Positions 43,872-52,735 of a stretch of 64,000 nt of DNA are shown here, one piece after another. A program made the translations under genes and the position numbers. Within the stretch, counting starts at the first letter, position 1; every line of letters begins with the position of its first letter. The notes under the pieces were generated by a model, which worked only from the letters and a program-made list of their open reading frames with translations, ran no database searches and was not told the origin of the DNA. Source of the DNA: Phycisphaerae bacterium (GTDB lineage Bacteria > Planctomycetota > Phycisphaerae > UBA1845 > JAFGLZ01); contig JAFGLZ010000031.1 in the NCBI GenBank assembly GCA_016927755.1, positions 62,001 to 126,000 on the forward strand, given 5' to 3'.

Positions 43872-45416
43872 ATGAGGAACATGGCGGTTTGCCTCTTGTC
43901 CGCCCTGTTGATTGCCTGTGCGGTCAGCGTGGCCTGCGGCGCGAGCCCGACGATCCGCCCGAACATCGTCGTCTTCCTTGTGGACGACATGGGGTGGCAG
44001 GACACGTCGGTTCCGTTTTACACGGAACGAACGCCCTTCAACGATCGGTATCGCACGCCCAACATGGAGCGTCTGGCCGCGGCGGGCATGAGGTTCCGGC
44101 AGGCCTACGCCTGCTGCGTCTGCTCGCCGACGCGGGTGAGTCTGATGACGGGGCTGAACGCGGCACGGCACCGCGTGACGAACTGGACGCTGCGGAAGGA
44201 TAGCGACAACGACGCCAAGCACCCAACGCTGCGGATGCCGGAGTGGAACGTCAACGGGATCAGCAATACGCCGGAGACGCAGCGGGCCGTCTTCGCGCCG
44301 ACGCTGCCGGAAGTCCTCCGAGGGGCGGGCTACCGCACGATCCATATCGGCAAGGCGCACTTCGGGGCGATCGGCACACCGGGCGCCGATCCGAGGAATC
44401 TCGGCTTCGACGTGAACGTCGCCGGGCATGCGGCGGGTGGGCCGGGCAGCTATCTGGGCCTGCAGGACTTCAGCGCCGCGTGGCGCAAGGGCGACCGCGT
44501 GTGGGACGTTCCGGGGCTCGAGGCGTACCACGGCAAGGACGTCTTCCTGACCGAGGCGCTGACGATCGAGGCGAACAAGGCCGTCAACCAGGCGGTAGCC
44601 GACGGCAAGCCCTTCTACCTCTATATGGCGCACTACGCCGTGCACGTACCGTTCGCGGAGGACAAGCGGTTCTATCAGAAATACCGCGAGGCGGGGCTCT
44701 GTCACACGGGGGCGATGTACGCGGCTCTGGTCGAGGGGATGGACAAGAGCTTGGGCGACATCATGGGCAACATCGAGCGTCACGGTCTGGCGGACAAGAC
44801 GATCGTGCTGTTCATGTCCGACAACGGCGGGCTGAGCGCTCACGGGCGGGGCGGGACGCCGCACACGCACAACGCGCCGCTCAGCAGCGGCAAGGGTTCG
44901 GCGCGAGAGGGCGGCGTGCGCGTACCGATGATCGTGAAGTGGCCGGGCGTGACGCGGCCCGGGAGTGATTGCGATCAATATGTGATCATCGAGGACTTCT
45001 TTCCCACGATCCTGGAGATGGCGGGGGTGAAGGATGCGGCCAGGCATGCCTCGAAGGTCGACGGGGTAAGCTTCGTCCCACTGCTCAAGCAGACGAGCGG
45101 CTATCCCGAGGACCGCGCCCTGTTCTGGCACTTTCCGAACAACTGGGGGCCAAAGGGGCCGGGCATCGGGCCGTACAGCGCGATCCGCCGGGGGGATTGG
45201 AAACTGATCTACTACCACGCTGACGGCGGCTACGAGCTGTTCAACCTGGCCGAGGACATCGGCGAGACGCGGAACCTGGCTGAGGCCAAGCCGGAGATCC
45301 GCGAACGTCTCGCGAGAGAGCTTGGCGAATATCTGAAACGAGTGGACGCGCAGATGCCGGTGGACAGGCGGACGGGCAGGCCGGTGGCGCTGCCCGGAAA
45401 GAGTGTTGGCGGTTAG
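43872..45416 (+). CDS. secreted formylglycine sulfatase (family S1), second copy
   Basis: 514 residues; AGGAG lies 7 bases before the ATG (a TTG 18 bases upstream is unlikely). A signal peptide covers about 1-24 and may include a lipobox-like C22. The active-site cysteine is C84 in C-S-P-T-R, the aspartates VDDMG lie at 37-41, and GKAHFG near 162 and DNGG near 318 complete the metal site. An insertion at about 118-150 (NTPETQRAVF and nearby) distinguishes it from the 31712 copy. It starts a plus-strand run with another sulfatase and a glycosidase-like gene. Confidence 0.93.
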   Translation: MRNMAVCLLSALLIACAVSVACGASPTIRPNIVVFLVDDMGWQDTSVPFYTERTPFNDRYRTPNMERLAAAGMRFRQAYACCVCSPTRVSLMTGLNAARHRVTNWTLRKDSDNDAKHPTLRMPEWNVNGISNTPETQRAVFAPTLPEVLRGAGYRTIHIGKAHFGAIGTPGADPRNLGFDVNVAGHAAGGPGSYLGLQDFSAAWRKGDRVWDVPGLEAYHGKDVFLTEALTIEANKAVNQAVADGKPFYLYMAHYAVHVPFAEDKRFYQKYREAGLCHTGAMYAALVEGMDKSLGDIMGNIERHGLADKTIVLFMSDNGGLSAHGRGGTPHTHNAPLSSGKGSAREGGVRVPMIVKWPGVTRPGSDCDQYVIIEDFFPTILEMAGVKDAARHASKVDGVSFVPLLKQTSGYPEDRALFWHFPNNWGPKGPGIGPYSAIRRGDWKLIYYHADGGYELFNLAEDIGETRNLAEAKPEIRERLARELGEYLKRVDAQMPVDRRTGRPVALPGKSVGG

Positions 45417-45445
45417 TCGCGCTGCCACCCAAAGCGAGGAGAGCC

Positions 45446-45943
45446 ATGGAGACAGTCTTCCAGATTGGAGCGACGTCGATCGGCATCCAGCATGATCCTT
45501 GCTCATCGTTCGGCCCGAAGGGCGATTGTCGGCTGATTGTCGCGGGGAACTGCGAACCTAACACGCTCACGAAGATCACGATCGACTCTGAGACGCTCTA
45601 CTGCCGCTGGGAATCCAATCCCAGCTTTCCAGCGCCACGTGTGCTGTACGTTCCCGAAACGTCGACCTTGTTCTTCGGCGCCGGCACGCTGGCGTTGACG
45701 ATTCGGGTTCCTGGTTTCGCGATTATCGATGAGAACGTCCTGCGCCTATTCTGGTCGTTCGAGCGCAAGGGCGATTTCATCGTTCAGTTCGGCGAGCTCG
45801 AGTGCAATCTCTATACGCTTAACGGTCAGCGGATTGACACGGCCCAGGTCGATCCGCCGTATGATGCGAAGGAGACCGAGGTCGGCATCCGGTTTCGCTC
45901 TGATGTCGCGGGAGAGGCGTGGCTTCTATACCCAAGACAATGA
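45446..45943 (+). CDS. cytosolic beta-rich protein of unknown function
   Basis: 165 residues; GAGGAGAG lies 5 bases before the ATG. No signal peptide or membrane helix. Hydrophobic strands alternate with turns (VFQIGATSIGIQ, TLALTIRVPGF, LRLFWSFERKGDFIVQF, EVGIRFRSDVAGEAWLLYP), suggesting a compact beta-sandwich. The composition is less GC-biased than its neighbours, with more Phe and Ile, which hints at different ancestry. It lies between two exported sulfatases with a 29-base gap to the first. I do not recognise a family. Confidence 0.6.
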   Translation: METVFQIGATSIGIQHDPCSSFGPKGDCRLIVAGNCEPNTLTKITIDSETLYCRWESNPSFPAPRVLYVPETSTLFFGAGTLALTIRVPGFAIIDENVLRLFWSFERKGDFIVQFGELECNLYTLNGQRIDTAQVDPPYDAKETEVGIRFRSDVAGEAWLLYPRQ

Positions 45944-46075
45944 GCGTATCGCAGGCACCCCGCAGGTCGTGCCTCGCCATCGTCATCGAGCTTGCGATGA
46001 CGCAGGCCGCACACGGCGTCAACGCGTTCGCAATCGGTTCCCTATGCTCACTGAGGGAGTTCGGAGATCCTCGTC

Positions 46076-47464
46076 ATGTGCAAGCATTGGCAGGGCTGTG
46101 CAGTTCTTGGAATCGCGTTTCTCCTCGGAGCAGGAGCATCGATGGCATCGGTGCGCCCCGGGGATCAGCGCAACGTCCTGCTGCTCATCTCCGACGATCA
46201 CGGGTTGCAGGCGGGGTGCTACGGCAACGCCGTGATCAAGACGCCGAACTTGGATAGGCTCGCGGCGAGCGGCGTTCGGTTCACCAGCGCGTTCGCGACG
46301 GTCGCTTCGTGCAGCGCGAGCCGCAGCGTGATCTATACAGGGCTGTTCAACCACGCTAATGGGCAGTACGGGCACCAACATGCCTATCACAACTTCCACA
46401 CCTTCACGAACCTCCGGTCGCTGCCGGGGATTCTGAGGGAGCGGGGCTATCGCACGGGGATCGTCGCCAAGTTTCACGTTCAGCCACACTCGGTCTACCC
46501 GTTCGAGGTCATCAACGTCGGGGCGCGGAACGTCCCGGCCATCGCCCAGGCTTCGCGCGAGTTCATGACCGCGGAGCCGGACAGGCCGTTCCTGCTCGTC
46601 GTGGGGTTCGCCGACCCGCACCGCTCTCGCAAGGGTTTCGGCGACGAGAGCGTGCCGGAGAAGATGCCGACGGTGGGCTACCGCCCGGAGGACATCGTCG
46701 TCCCGCGATGGCTGCCCGATACGCCGACGGTCCGCAAGGAGCTTGTCTCGTACTACCGATCGGTATCGAGGATGGACGCCGGTGTCGGGATGATCCTGGA
46801 CGCCTTGAAGGAGGCGGGCGGCGCGGGCAATACGCTGGTCATCTACATCAGCGACAACGGGCCGGCGTTTCCGGGAGCCAAGACGACGCTGTACGATCCG
46901 GGCATCCATCTGCCGCTAATCGTGCGCTGTCCGACGCTGAGGAAGACGGGGATCGTCAACAACGCGATGGTATCCTGGGTCGACCTGGTGCCGACGATGC
47001 TGGAATGGACGGGCACGAAGCCGCCGCCCGGGCTGCAGGGACGATCGTTCCTGGGCATCCTCGGGCAGGAGAACCCCAAAGGGTGGGACACGATCTTCGC
47101 CTCGCACACGTTCCATGAGATCACGATGTACTATCCGATGCGCGTGATCCGAACGCGGGACTACAAGTACATCCTGAATCTGGCGCACGGGCTGGACTAT
47201 CCGTTCGCGTCGGATCTGTACGCCTCGCCGACGTGGCAGGAGGTGCTGGCGACGAAGGCCGAGACGTACGGACCGCGGCGGGTCGACGCCTACCTCCACC
47301 GCCCGCGCGAGGAGCTGTATTACCTGCCGAGCGATCCCGACGAGGTGAAGAACGTCGCCGGCGATCCGGCGCACCGGAAGGCCCTCGAGGAGCTTCGCGC
47401 GAGGCTGAAGGCATGGCAGAAGAAGACGAAGGACCCGTGGATCGTCAAGTATGAGTATGAGTAG
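46076..47464 (+). CDS. secreted sulfatase of the CxAxR type (S1_8-like, N-sulfatase-like)
   Basis: 462 residues with a signal peptide to about residue 24. The modified cysteine is C79 in C-S-A-S-R, a CxAxR core rather than CxPxR, followed by SVIYTGL. Metal aspartates are SDDHG at 39-43 and DNGP near 263. The CxAxR core is typical of heparan N-sulfoglucosamine sulfohydrolase and arylsulfatase relatives (subfamily S1_8). The C-terminal subdomain carries RVIRTRDYKYILN. It would cleave sulfate from an amino sugar if the analogy holds. GGAG lies about 8 bases before the ATG. Confidence 0.92.
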   Translation: MCKHWQGCAVLGIAFLLGAGASMASVRPGDQRNVLLLISDDHGLQAGCYGNAVIKTPNLDRLAASGVRFTSAFATVASCSASRSVIYTGLFNHANGQYGHQHAYHNFHTFTNLRSLPGILRERGYRTGIVAKFHVQPHSVYPFEVINVGARNVPAIAQASREFMTAEPDRPFLLVVGFADPHRSRKGFGDESVPEKMPTVGYRPEDIVVPRWLPDTPTVRKELVSYYRSVSRMDAGVGMILDALKEAGGAGNTLVIYISDNGPAFPGAKTTLYDPGIHLPLIVRCPTLRKTGIVNNAMVSWVDLVPTMLEWTGTKPPPGLQGRSFLGILGQENPKGWDTIFASHTFHEITMYYPMRVIRTRDYKYILNLAHGLDYPFASDLYASPTWQEVLATKAETYGPRRVDAYLHRPREELYYLPSDPDEVKNVAGDPAHRKALEELRARLKAWQKKTKDPWIVKYEYE

Positions 47465-47566
47465 GCCGCCACGCTGAAAGGCGATGGATCATCCGGCAAT
47501 GCGGCGACAGGGAACGGGCGGTCTCGTACAATGTGCGCTCGCGGTTCAGGACAGGACACACTTCTC

Positions 47567-50158
47567 ATGCGCACGACTCGCCTTCTGGCACTCGAGATGG
47601 TGCTCATCGTCGCGGCCGGTTGTCCGGTGGTCGCCGAGAGGGCGGCTGCTCAGTCGCAGCCCGGGATCAGCGGCGGAGAGTTGGAGATCCGCCTGCACAC
47701 CGGTCGGCCCTGGAACATCTATTGGGGCGAAGATCCCGTCCGCATCCGCCTGGTCGTGAGGCAGCGCGGACAGGGCAAGCCGGAGAGGGTTCGATGGCAG
47801 ATTCGGATGACGGACCTGTATGCCGATGAGGGTTTGGGACGGCGTAGCGGACGGTTGAGCCTAGAGCCGGGCAAGGGGACGGCGGTCGAGTTGGCGTTGG
47901 AGTCGCTCCGTCGGGGGCTGTTGCGGGTCGATGCGGAGGTCTCGAGCGATGATGGGCGCAAGCTCGCCGCCCACGCGATCGAGATCGGCAACTACCTTCC
48001 GGCGGTCTGCGAGTCGATGCGGACCGCCCTCGACGTCGATTGGATGGACGAGAGCGTGTTCGGCGGGGCTTTCGGGCAATTCGATCGGCGCCTTGCCGAC
48101 ATGCACGGCGCGAGGTGGTGCCGGATTTCGGCGGATTGGCGGGACACCGAGCGCAAGCCGGGGCGTTACGATTGGACCGGCTGGGGTAGGGCCCTTGATG
48201 AGCTGCAGCGGAATCACATCCGCCCCGTCGCACTAGCGGCGCTGTCCGCCGAGCCGACGTTCCACGCGGACGTTCGTTCGGCCGGATACGCCCCGGCGTA
48301 CGGGCGGTACCTCTTCGGTCTTGCCAGGGAGTTCGAGCGGCTCTGCCGCGATTGGGAGCTGGGCAACGAGGTGAGCGATGATCATCGCGAGGTCTACCCC
48401 GAGGTCGCGCGGCACGGCGCATCCGGCGTTCGCCGCGCCGATCCGCTGGCGCGCGTGATCGTCGGCGGAACGGCCCTCGTCGACAGCAAGTTCCACCAAT
48501 CCCTCAACCACGAGACCTTTGCCGACTTCGACGCGGCCTGCGTCCATCCGCACTGCAGGGCGAGGAGTCCGGAGGAGGCCGACCTCCTTGGCCAGTGCCG
48601 TATGCTGCAAGACGTGATCGACTCGTTTGGCGGCTGGCACGACGTCTGGTCGATCGATTGCGACGGGCCGGGCGGCGGCGCGTCTCCGTTGGGGGCCGAT
48701 GAGAGACGCCGCGCCCGGCACCTCGTACGACGCCACCTGTTGAGTATCGCCGGCGGAGTCGCCAAGCACGGGCTGTCGAGCTACGAGGGGGATTCCGGCA
48801 TCTACAACCGATCGCGTCCGTCCCTCGCGGCCGCGGCAAGTCACACGATGATCGCCCTGCTCGAGGGTCATCGGTACGTCGGTCCGCTCCGGCCGCTGGG
48901 TCAGGATGGCGTCTATCTCGCGCTCTACGAGCGCAATGGGCGGGGCACGCTGGTCGGCTGGCGGATCGCGTCCCAGGAGAAGGTAGATCCGCTTCGACTC
49001 GAGCTCGACACGGTCTTCCTGCGGCGATACGACCTGATGGGCAATACCAAGTCGTTGATGAGCGCCGCGGGCGACTACGCTATCGACCTGGACGAATCGC
49101 CGAGCTACTGGGTCGGCGTCGGGTCGGAGGCGATGGCCCGTGCCGCACAGGGGCGGCTGGACGAAGCGATACGACGCTTGGAGGCGCTGGCCGGCAAAGC
49201 CGGCGCCAGCCAATTGACGGGATGGACCTCCGACCTGACCGAGCCAGCGAAGGCCTCGCATCTCGATGCACGGTTGCGCGAGCTACCGGGGCGGATCACG
49301 CCGGTGGCCGGTCAAACGCGCCCATGCGACATGGCCGCCGTTTGTCAGGCCCTTCGCACGGGCGAGTTACTGGCGTATCTGATCGAGGCGTCCGATCGCC
49401 CGGCGCGGAACGTGCTGGAGCCCGAGCTTTTCGACGTCGACGACCAGCGACGGTTGGCCGCCGTCCGCCGGCGGATCGAGCTGCTCGCTTCGGGCTTCCA
49501 TCAGATGCATCGCCGCGATCACACGATCCCGATGCTGCGATGGATCATCCGGCACGGTCGCCGCGTTCTCGACGACGCCGAGACGGCGCGACGGTATGGG
49601 CGGTATCGTCGCGTCGGTCTGCTGGCTCGGGTAGCGGAGGTCTACGTCGCGGCCGGCGCGGCCGTGTTCAACAAGCACCGACCCGCGACGCGGTGCGTCT
49701 GGATCACGCCATACGTCGGACCCGCCGGTCAGGAGGGACGCTTCGGCCAGGCCTTCATCGCATCAGCCGGCAAGTCGATGCCACTGCGATTGCGCGTCAA
49801 CTCCTATGCCCTCCGCGAGCATCGCGGGCTGCTGGTGGCGGTTCTTCCGAAAGGTTGGTCGCTCGCCGAGGGCAGCGGGACCGGTTGGCGGGTCAAGACC
49901 GACGGGAATCGACCAACGCGGGTCGTTCGGGACGTCAACATCGCACCGATGACCGGCGAGACGTACGCGCTGGTCCTCGGGGTCGCGGCCGACGCGAGGC
50001 CGGGGCGACGCGAGATGTCGCTGGAGCTTGACGTGCCCACGCTGACCGTCGCGCCGAGGAAGATTCAGGTCGAGGTGGGTGAGCCGCTTGCCAGCCGTCC
50101 CAAGCCCGCGGGAAGTACGGGATTGGGCTCGAGCGCCGATGATGCTTCACGTCAATGA
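47567..50158 (+). CDS. secreted clan GH-A-like glycosidase of unknown specificity
   Basis: 863 residues from the ATG at 47567, with a lipobox-like VAAGC in the signal peptide (residues 8-20). A beta-domain (40-145) precedes a TIM barrel at about 150-450. GARWCRISADWRDTE is the usual strand 2-3 motif, WELGNEV near 263 supplies the acid/base Glu, and VWSIDCDG near 363 stands where a nucleophile Glu is expected but is not present. Further domains (560-863) are beta-rich. Overall similarity is to GH39/GH5 relatives, which is inference. A one-residue change at the nucleophile could mean inactivity or a different residue in use. Confidence 0.75.
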   Translation: MRTTRLLALEMVLIVAAGCPVVAERAAAQSQPGISGGELEIRLHTGRPWNIYWGEDPVRIRLVVRQRGQGKPERVRWQIRMTDLYADEGLGRRSGRLSLEPGKGTAVELALESLRRGLLRVDAEVSSDDGRKLAAHAIEIGNYLPAVCESMRTALDVDWMDESVFGGAFGQFDRRLADMHGARWCRISADWRDTERKPGRYDWTGWGRALDELQRNHIRPVALAALSAEPTFHADVRSAGYAPAYGRYLFGLAREFERLCRDWELGNEVSDDHREVYPEVARHGASGVRRADPLARVIVGGTALVDSKFHQSLNHETFADFDAACVHPHCRARSPEEADLLGQCRMLQDVIDSFGGWHDVWSIDCDGPGGGASPLGADERRRARHLVRRHLLSIAGGVAKHGLSSYEGDSGIYNRSRPSLAAAASHTMIALLEGHRYVGPLRPLGQDGVYLALYERNGRGTLVGWRIASQEKVDPLRLELDTVFLRRYDLMGNTKSLMSAAGDYAIDLDESPSYWVGVGSEAMARAAQGRLDEAIRRLEALAGKAGASQLTGWTSDLTEPAKASHLDARLRELPGRITPVAGQTRPCDMAAVCQALRTGELLAYLIEASDRPARNVLEPELFDVDDQRRLAAVRRRIELLASGFHQMHRRDHTIPMLRWIIRHGRRVLDDAETARRYGRYRRVGLLARVAEVYVAAGAAVFNKHRPATRCVWITPYVGPAGQEGRFGQAFIASAGKSMPLRLRVNSYALREHRGLLVAVLPKGWSLAEGSGTGWRVKTDGNRPTRVVRDVNIAPMTGETYALVLGVAADARPGRREMSLELDVPTLTVAPRKIQVEVGEPLASRPKPAGSTGLGSSADDASRQ

Positions 50159-50168
50159 TGGGGTGAAC

Positions 50169-50333
50169 ATGACCGCCCTGTGCATTGCGCGATCAGCGTT
50201 TCGTGATGTCGTGCCGCTGCTCGCCTTGTTGGTGGGCCCGGCCGTTCGGGCCGAGACGGGAAGGGCGTCATGGGCATTTGGAGGGCTGACGATGGCACCG
50301 GAGAGGTGGGGCCCATACGAAGCACATGAGTAG
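50169..50333 (+). CDS. small secreted peptide or gene remnant
   Basis: 54 residues: ATG with GGGGTG five bases upstream, a clear signal-peptide-like segment (FRDVVPLLALLVGPAVRA) and about 25 mature residues. It sits in the 285-base gap between two large genes. It may be the leftover start of a deleted exported protein. Coding is plausible but unproven. Confidence 0.3.
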   Translation: MTALCIARSAFRDVVPLLALLVGPAVRAETGRASWAFGGLTMAPERWGPYEAHE

Positions 50334-50443
50334 TCACCCAGATCAAGATGTAGCGCATCGGAGGATTGCGCAGGCTTGCCAAGCGCGTGCTCCCTCGGTA
50401 AGAAGTGAGTATCGCTCGCGCGGAGGCCATGGGGAAAGGCTCA

Positions 50444-52693
50444 ATGAATCCATCGAGCTCAATGGGGTTGCATCGGCTAACAGTGGCATGGAGTACCGTG
50501 TGGCTGCTTGCGGGACTCCTCCATCTCCCATCCAGCCTCATCGCCGCCGAATCGCTCGCCAGTCAACCCGCGCCGCCCACGAAGGCAGACCTCGACTACG
50601 GACAGGCCCAGGTTCGCCGGATGCTGAAGGACCGGCCCACCATGGCCGAGCACGTCAAGGAGGGAGACGCCATCTGGCAGTGGGCCGTCGGACGCTTTGC
50701 GGGGGAGGATCTCGGGCTGCGCGTTCACTGGGATCCTAACCGCCCGCGTCCCGGTTGGTACTACGAGCGTCTGTTTCCCTGGAAGGACCAGGAGCCGTTG
50801 ATCCGCGTCAACGACGTGTATGCCGCCGAGGCGAACGCACCTGAGCCCATGACGTTCACCGACAGTTGGGGGTACACGGTCAGCGCACTCTACGAGATCG
50901 CGGAGGCCCGACGTTATCTCCAGGTCTATGAGGACGGTGTCGAGGGACGGATTTCCAGGCACGACTACATCGTCCGGAACGCGAAGGCGGACTATCGTGT
51001 CGCCGAGCGGGTCGCTGGATTCCACCGGACCGTCTGGACGCCGTGGGCTCGAGACAAGGGGATCGCGATCGCCCCCTTTAGGATCTCGGCGAAGTACTGC
51101 GCGACGTACGAGACCTGGTTCGATCAGTTCAAAGACCCTGACTCCTGGTATCCTTGGGGATCCTGGGGTGTGTACTACGACACAGATCTGCTGCCGCACC
51201 TGATCCGCAACGGCAAGCTGACTGCCTCGCCGAGCGACCTCGAACACGGCGCACAACAGATTCGACTGCTCTTCCACGATCGCCCTGGGATGGGCGAACA
51301 CGTCGTCGAGGGCGACAAGCTGTGGAACTGGACGGTGCAGCAGTTCGCCGGCGCGCGAGCGGGCGCCAGGATCAACTGGCGTCCCCAAGCGCCGTCGATG
51401 GGCAACGTCTCGAACCACGACCGACCGTACCGGGGCAAGCCCGGCGTAGTTCGAGTGTGCTGGTGCTACCGCGACGGCCCAAAGAAGAACAAGCCCATTC
51501 CGCCCGACTACCTATGGGGATACCTCGTCTACGAGTTCAACCGACTGGCGCACGCCGCCGAGTACACGAAGGCATACTTCGACGCGGCGGCGGGGATTCA
51601 CTCGAAGCAAGCGTACGTCGACGGGCACACCAGGATGGACTACCAGGCCCTCAAAGAGACCAAGGAGTTCTATGAAATGGTCTGGAAGCCTTGGGCTCGG
51701 GGCAGCGGCATCGAGCCCGGGAAGTTCCTGATCCTCGATCGCTTCAAGGACAACTACGAGGAGTGGCTCGCTCAGTTCGACCCTCTCCAACCTGGGCACC
51801 CCAGTCACGTCTGGAACACGGTGTGGCATCGGAACATTGTCCCTCATCTGCTCAAGACCGGCCGGATCGACCCGAACAGCCCCGACGCCCTCCAGGGTGA
51901 AGCGCTGGCCAAGAGCCCGCTCGGCGTGCAAAACACGGACTTGATCCACGGCGAGAGCCAGGTCCGCTCCATGCTCGGGACCCGGCCGGCCTTGAAGACG
52001 CACGTCGAGGAGCGCGACGCGATTTGGACCTGGGCGGTACGGCGATTCGCCGGTGAGGGCACGGGCATGAGGTTGAGGTGGAAGGCGTCGCGTCCGCCGG
52101 ACGGCCAGAACTCCAGCCACAGCGTCTCCTTCGACAGCGACATGCCCGAGATCCGCCTCAGCGCGCGGTGGGCGAGCGGGCCCAATCAGGGGCAACCCAT
52201 GTCCTTCGAGGATGCGTGGGGATACGTCGTGTTCGAGATCGAGGCGATGTCCATGTTGGCGGAGTACGCCAAGAACGAAGAATGGGCAGTCATGCGATCG
52301 CTGACCAAGGACCAGTACGCGGCCAGGAACACGCGACTTGATCACAAGGCCTTGAACCGAACGCTGGAGTTCTACGAGACGGTGTGGAAGCCCTGGGCCA
52401 AGGCCAAGGGAATCGAGACGAAGGGGTTTGCGGTTCTGGCCAAGTATGACGCGGACTATGACGCGTGGATCGGCGCATTCACGCCAGGAGCGTCTGACGA
52501 TCCACGCCAGGTTTGGGCCGCCCGATACGAGGGGGCGAGGAAGCGATACCTGCCGCAGCCAACGGACACGGACGAGGTTTCGCCGGTTCCCTACGTGGTG
52601 ATGGGCATCGGGGGTTTCATCTTGCTCGCGTTTCTCTACGCGGAGGTGAGGGCACGGTCCAAGAACCCGCCATTCGGCGCGTCAGCGCCGTGA
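50444..52693 (+). CDS. membrane-anchored protein with three tandem copies of an unrecognised ~210-residue domain
   Basis: 749 residues; GGGGAAAGG lies 5-9 bases before the ATG. A signal peptide covers about 1-36. Three homologous blocks follow at about 48-262, 264-478 and 498-705. Each opens with a D-x-x-x-G-x-x-Q-(V/I)-R run, then R-P-x-(M/L)-x-x-H-V and I/L-W-x-W-(A/T)-V-x-x-F-A-G. Each has a central W-G-Y-x-V segment (residues 142, 358, 592) and a helix ending in F-Y/H-x-x-V-W-x-P-W-A-(R/K) (residues 193-203, 409-419, 643-653). The C-terminal helix (715-735) is a membrane anchor followed by a basic tail. Trp is unusually frequent. I know no named family with this motif set; a carbohydrate- or peptidoglycan-binding role is only a guess. 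Confidence 0.85.
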   Translation: MNPSSSMGLHRLTVAWSTVWLLAGLLHLPSSLIAAESLASQPAPPTKADLDYGQAQVRRMLKDRPTMAEHVKEGDAIWQWAVGRFAGEDLGLRVHWDPNRPRPGWYYERLFPWKDQEPLIRVNDVYAAEANAPEPMTFTDSWGYTVSALYEIAEARRYLQVYEDGVEGRISRHDYIVRNAKADYRVAERVAGFHRTVWTPWARDKGIAIAPFRISAKYCATYETWFDQFKDPDSWYPWGSWGVYYDTDLLPHLIRNGKLTASPSDLEHGAQQIRLLFHDRPGMGEHVVEGDKLWNWTVQQFAGARAGARINWRPQAPSMGNVSNHDRPYRGKPGVVRVCWCYRDGPKKNKPIPPDYLWGYLVYEFNRLAHAAEYTKAYFDAAAGIHSKQAYVDGHTRMDYQALKETKEFYEMVWKPWARGSGIEPGKFLILDRFKDNYEEWLAQFDPLQPGHPSHVWNTVWHRNIVPHLLKTGRIDPNSPDALQGEALAKSPLGVQNTDLIHGESQVRSMLGTRPALKTHVEERDAIWTWAVRRFAGEGTGMRLRWKASRPPDGQNSSHSVSFDSDMPEIRLSARWASGPNQGQPMSFEDAWGYVVFEIEAMSMLAEYAKNEEWAVMRSLTKDQYAARNTRLDHKALNRTLEFYETVWKPWAKAKGIETKGFAVLAKYDADYDAWIGAFTPGASDDPRQVWAARYEGARKRYLPQPTDTDEVSPVPYVVMGIGGFILLAFLYAEVRARSKNPPFGASAP

Positions 52694-52735
52694 GTCGTCC
52701 CGGAGGGTCCGGCTTGCGCGTGTGAAGTCCGAGTC

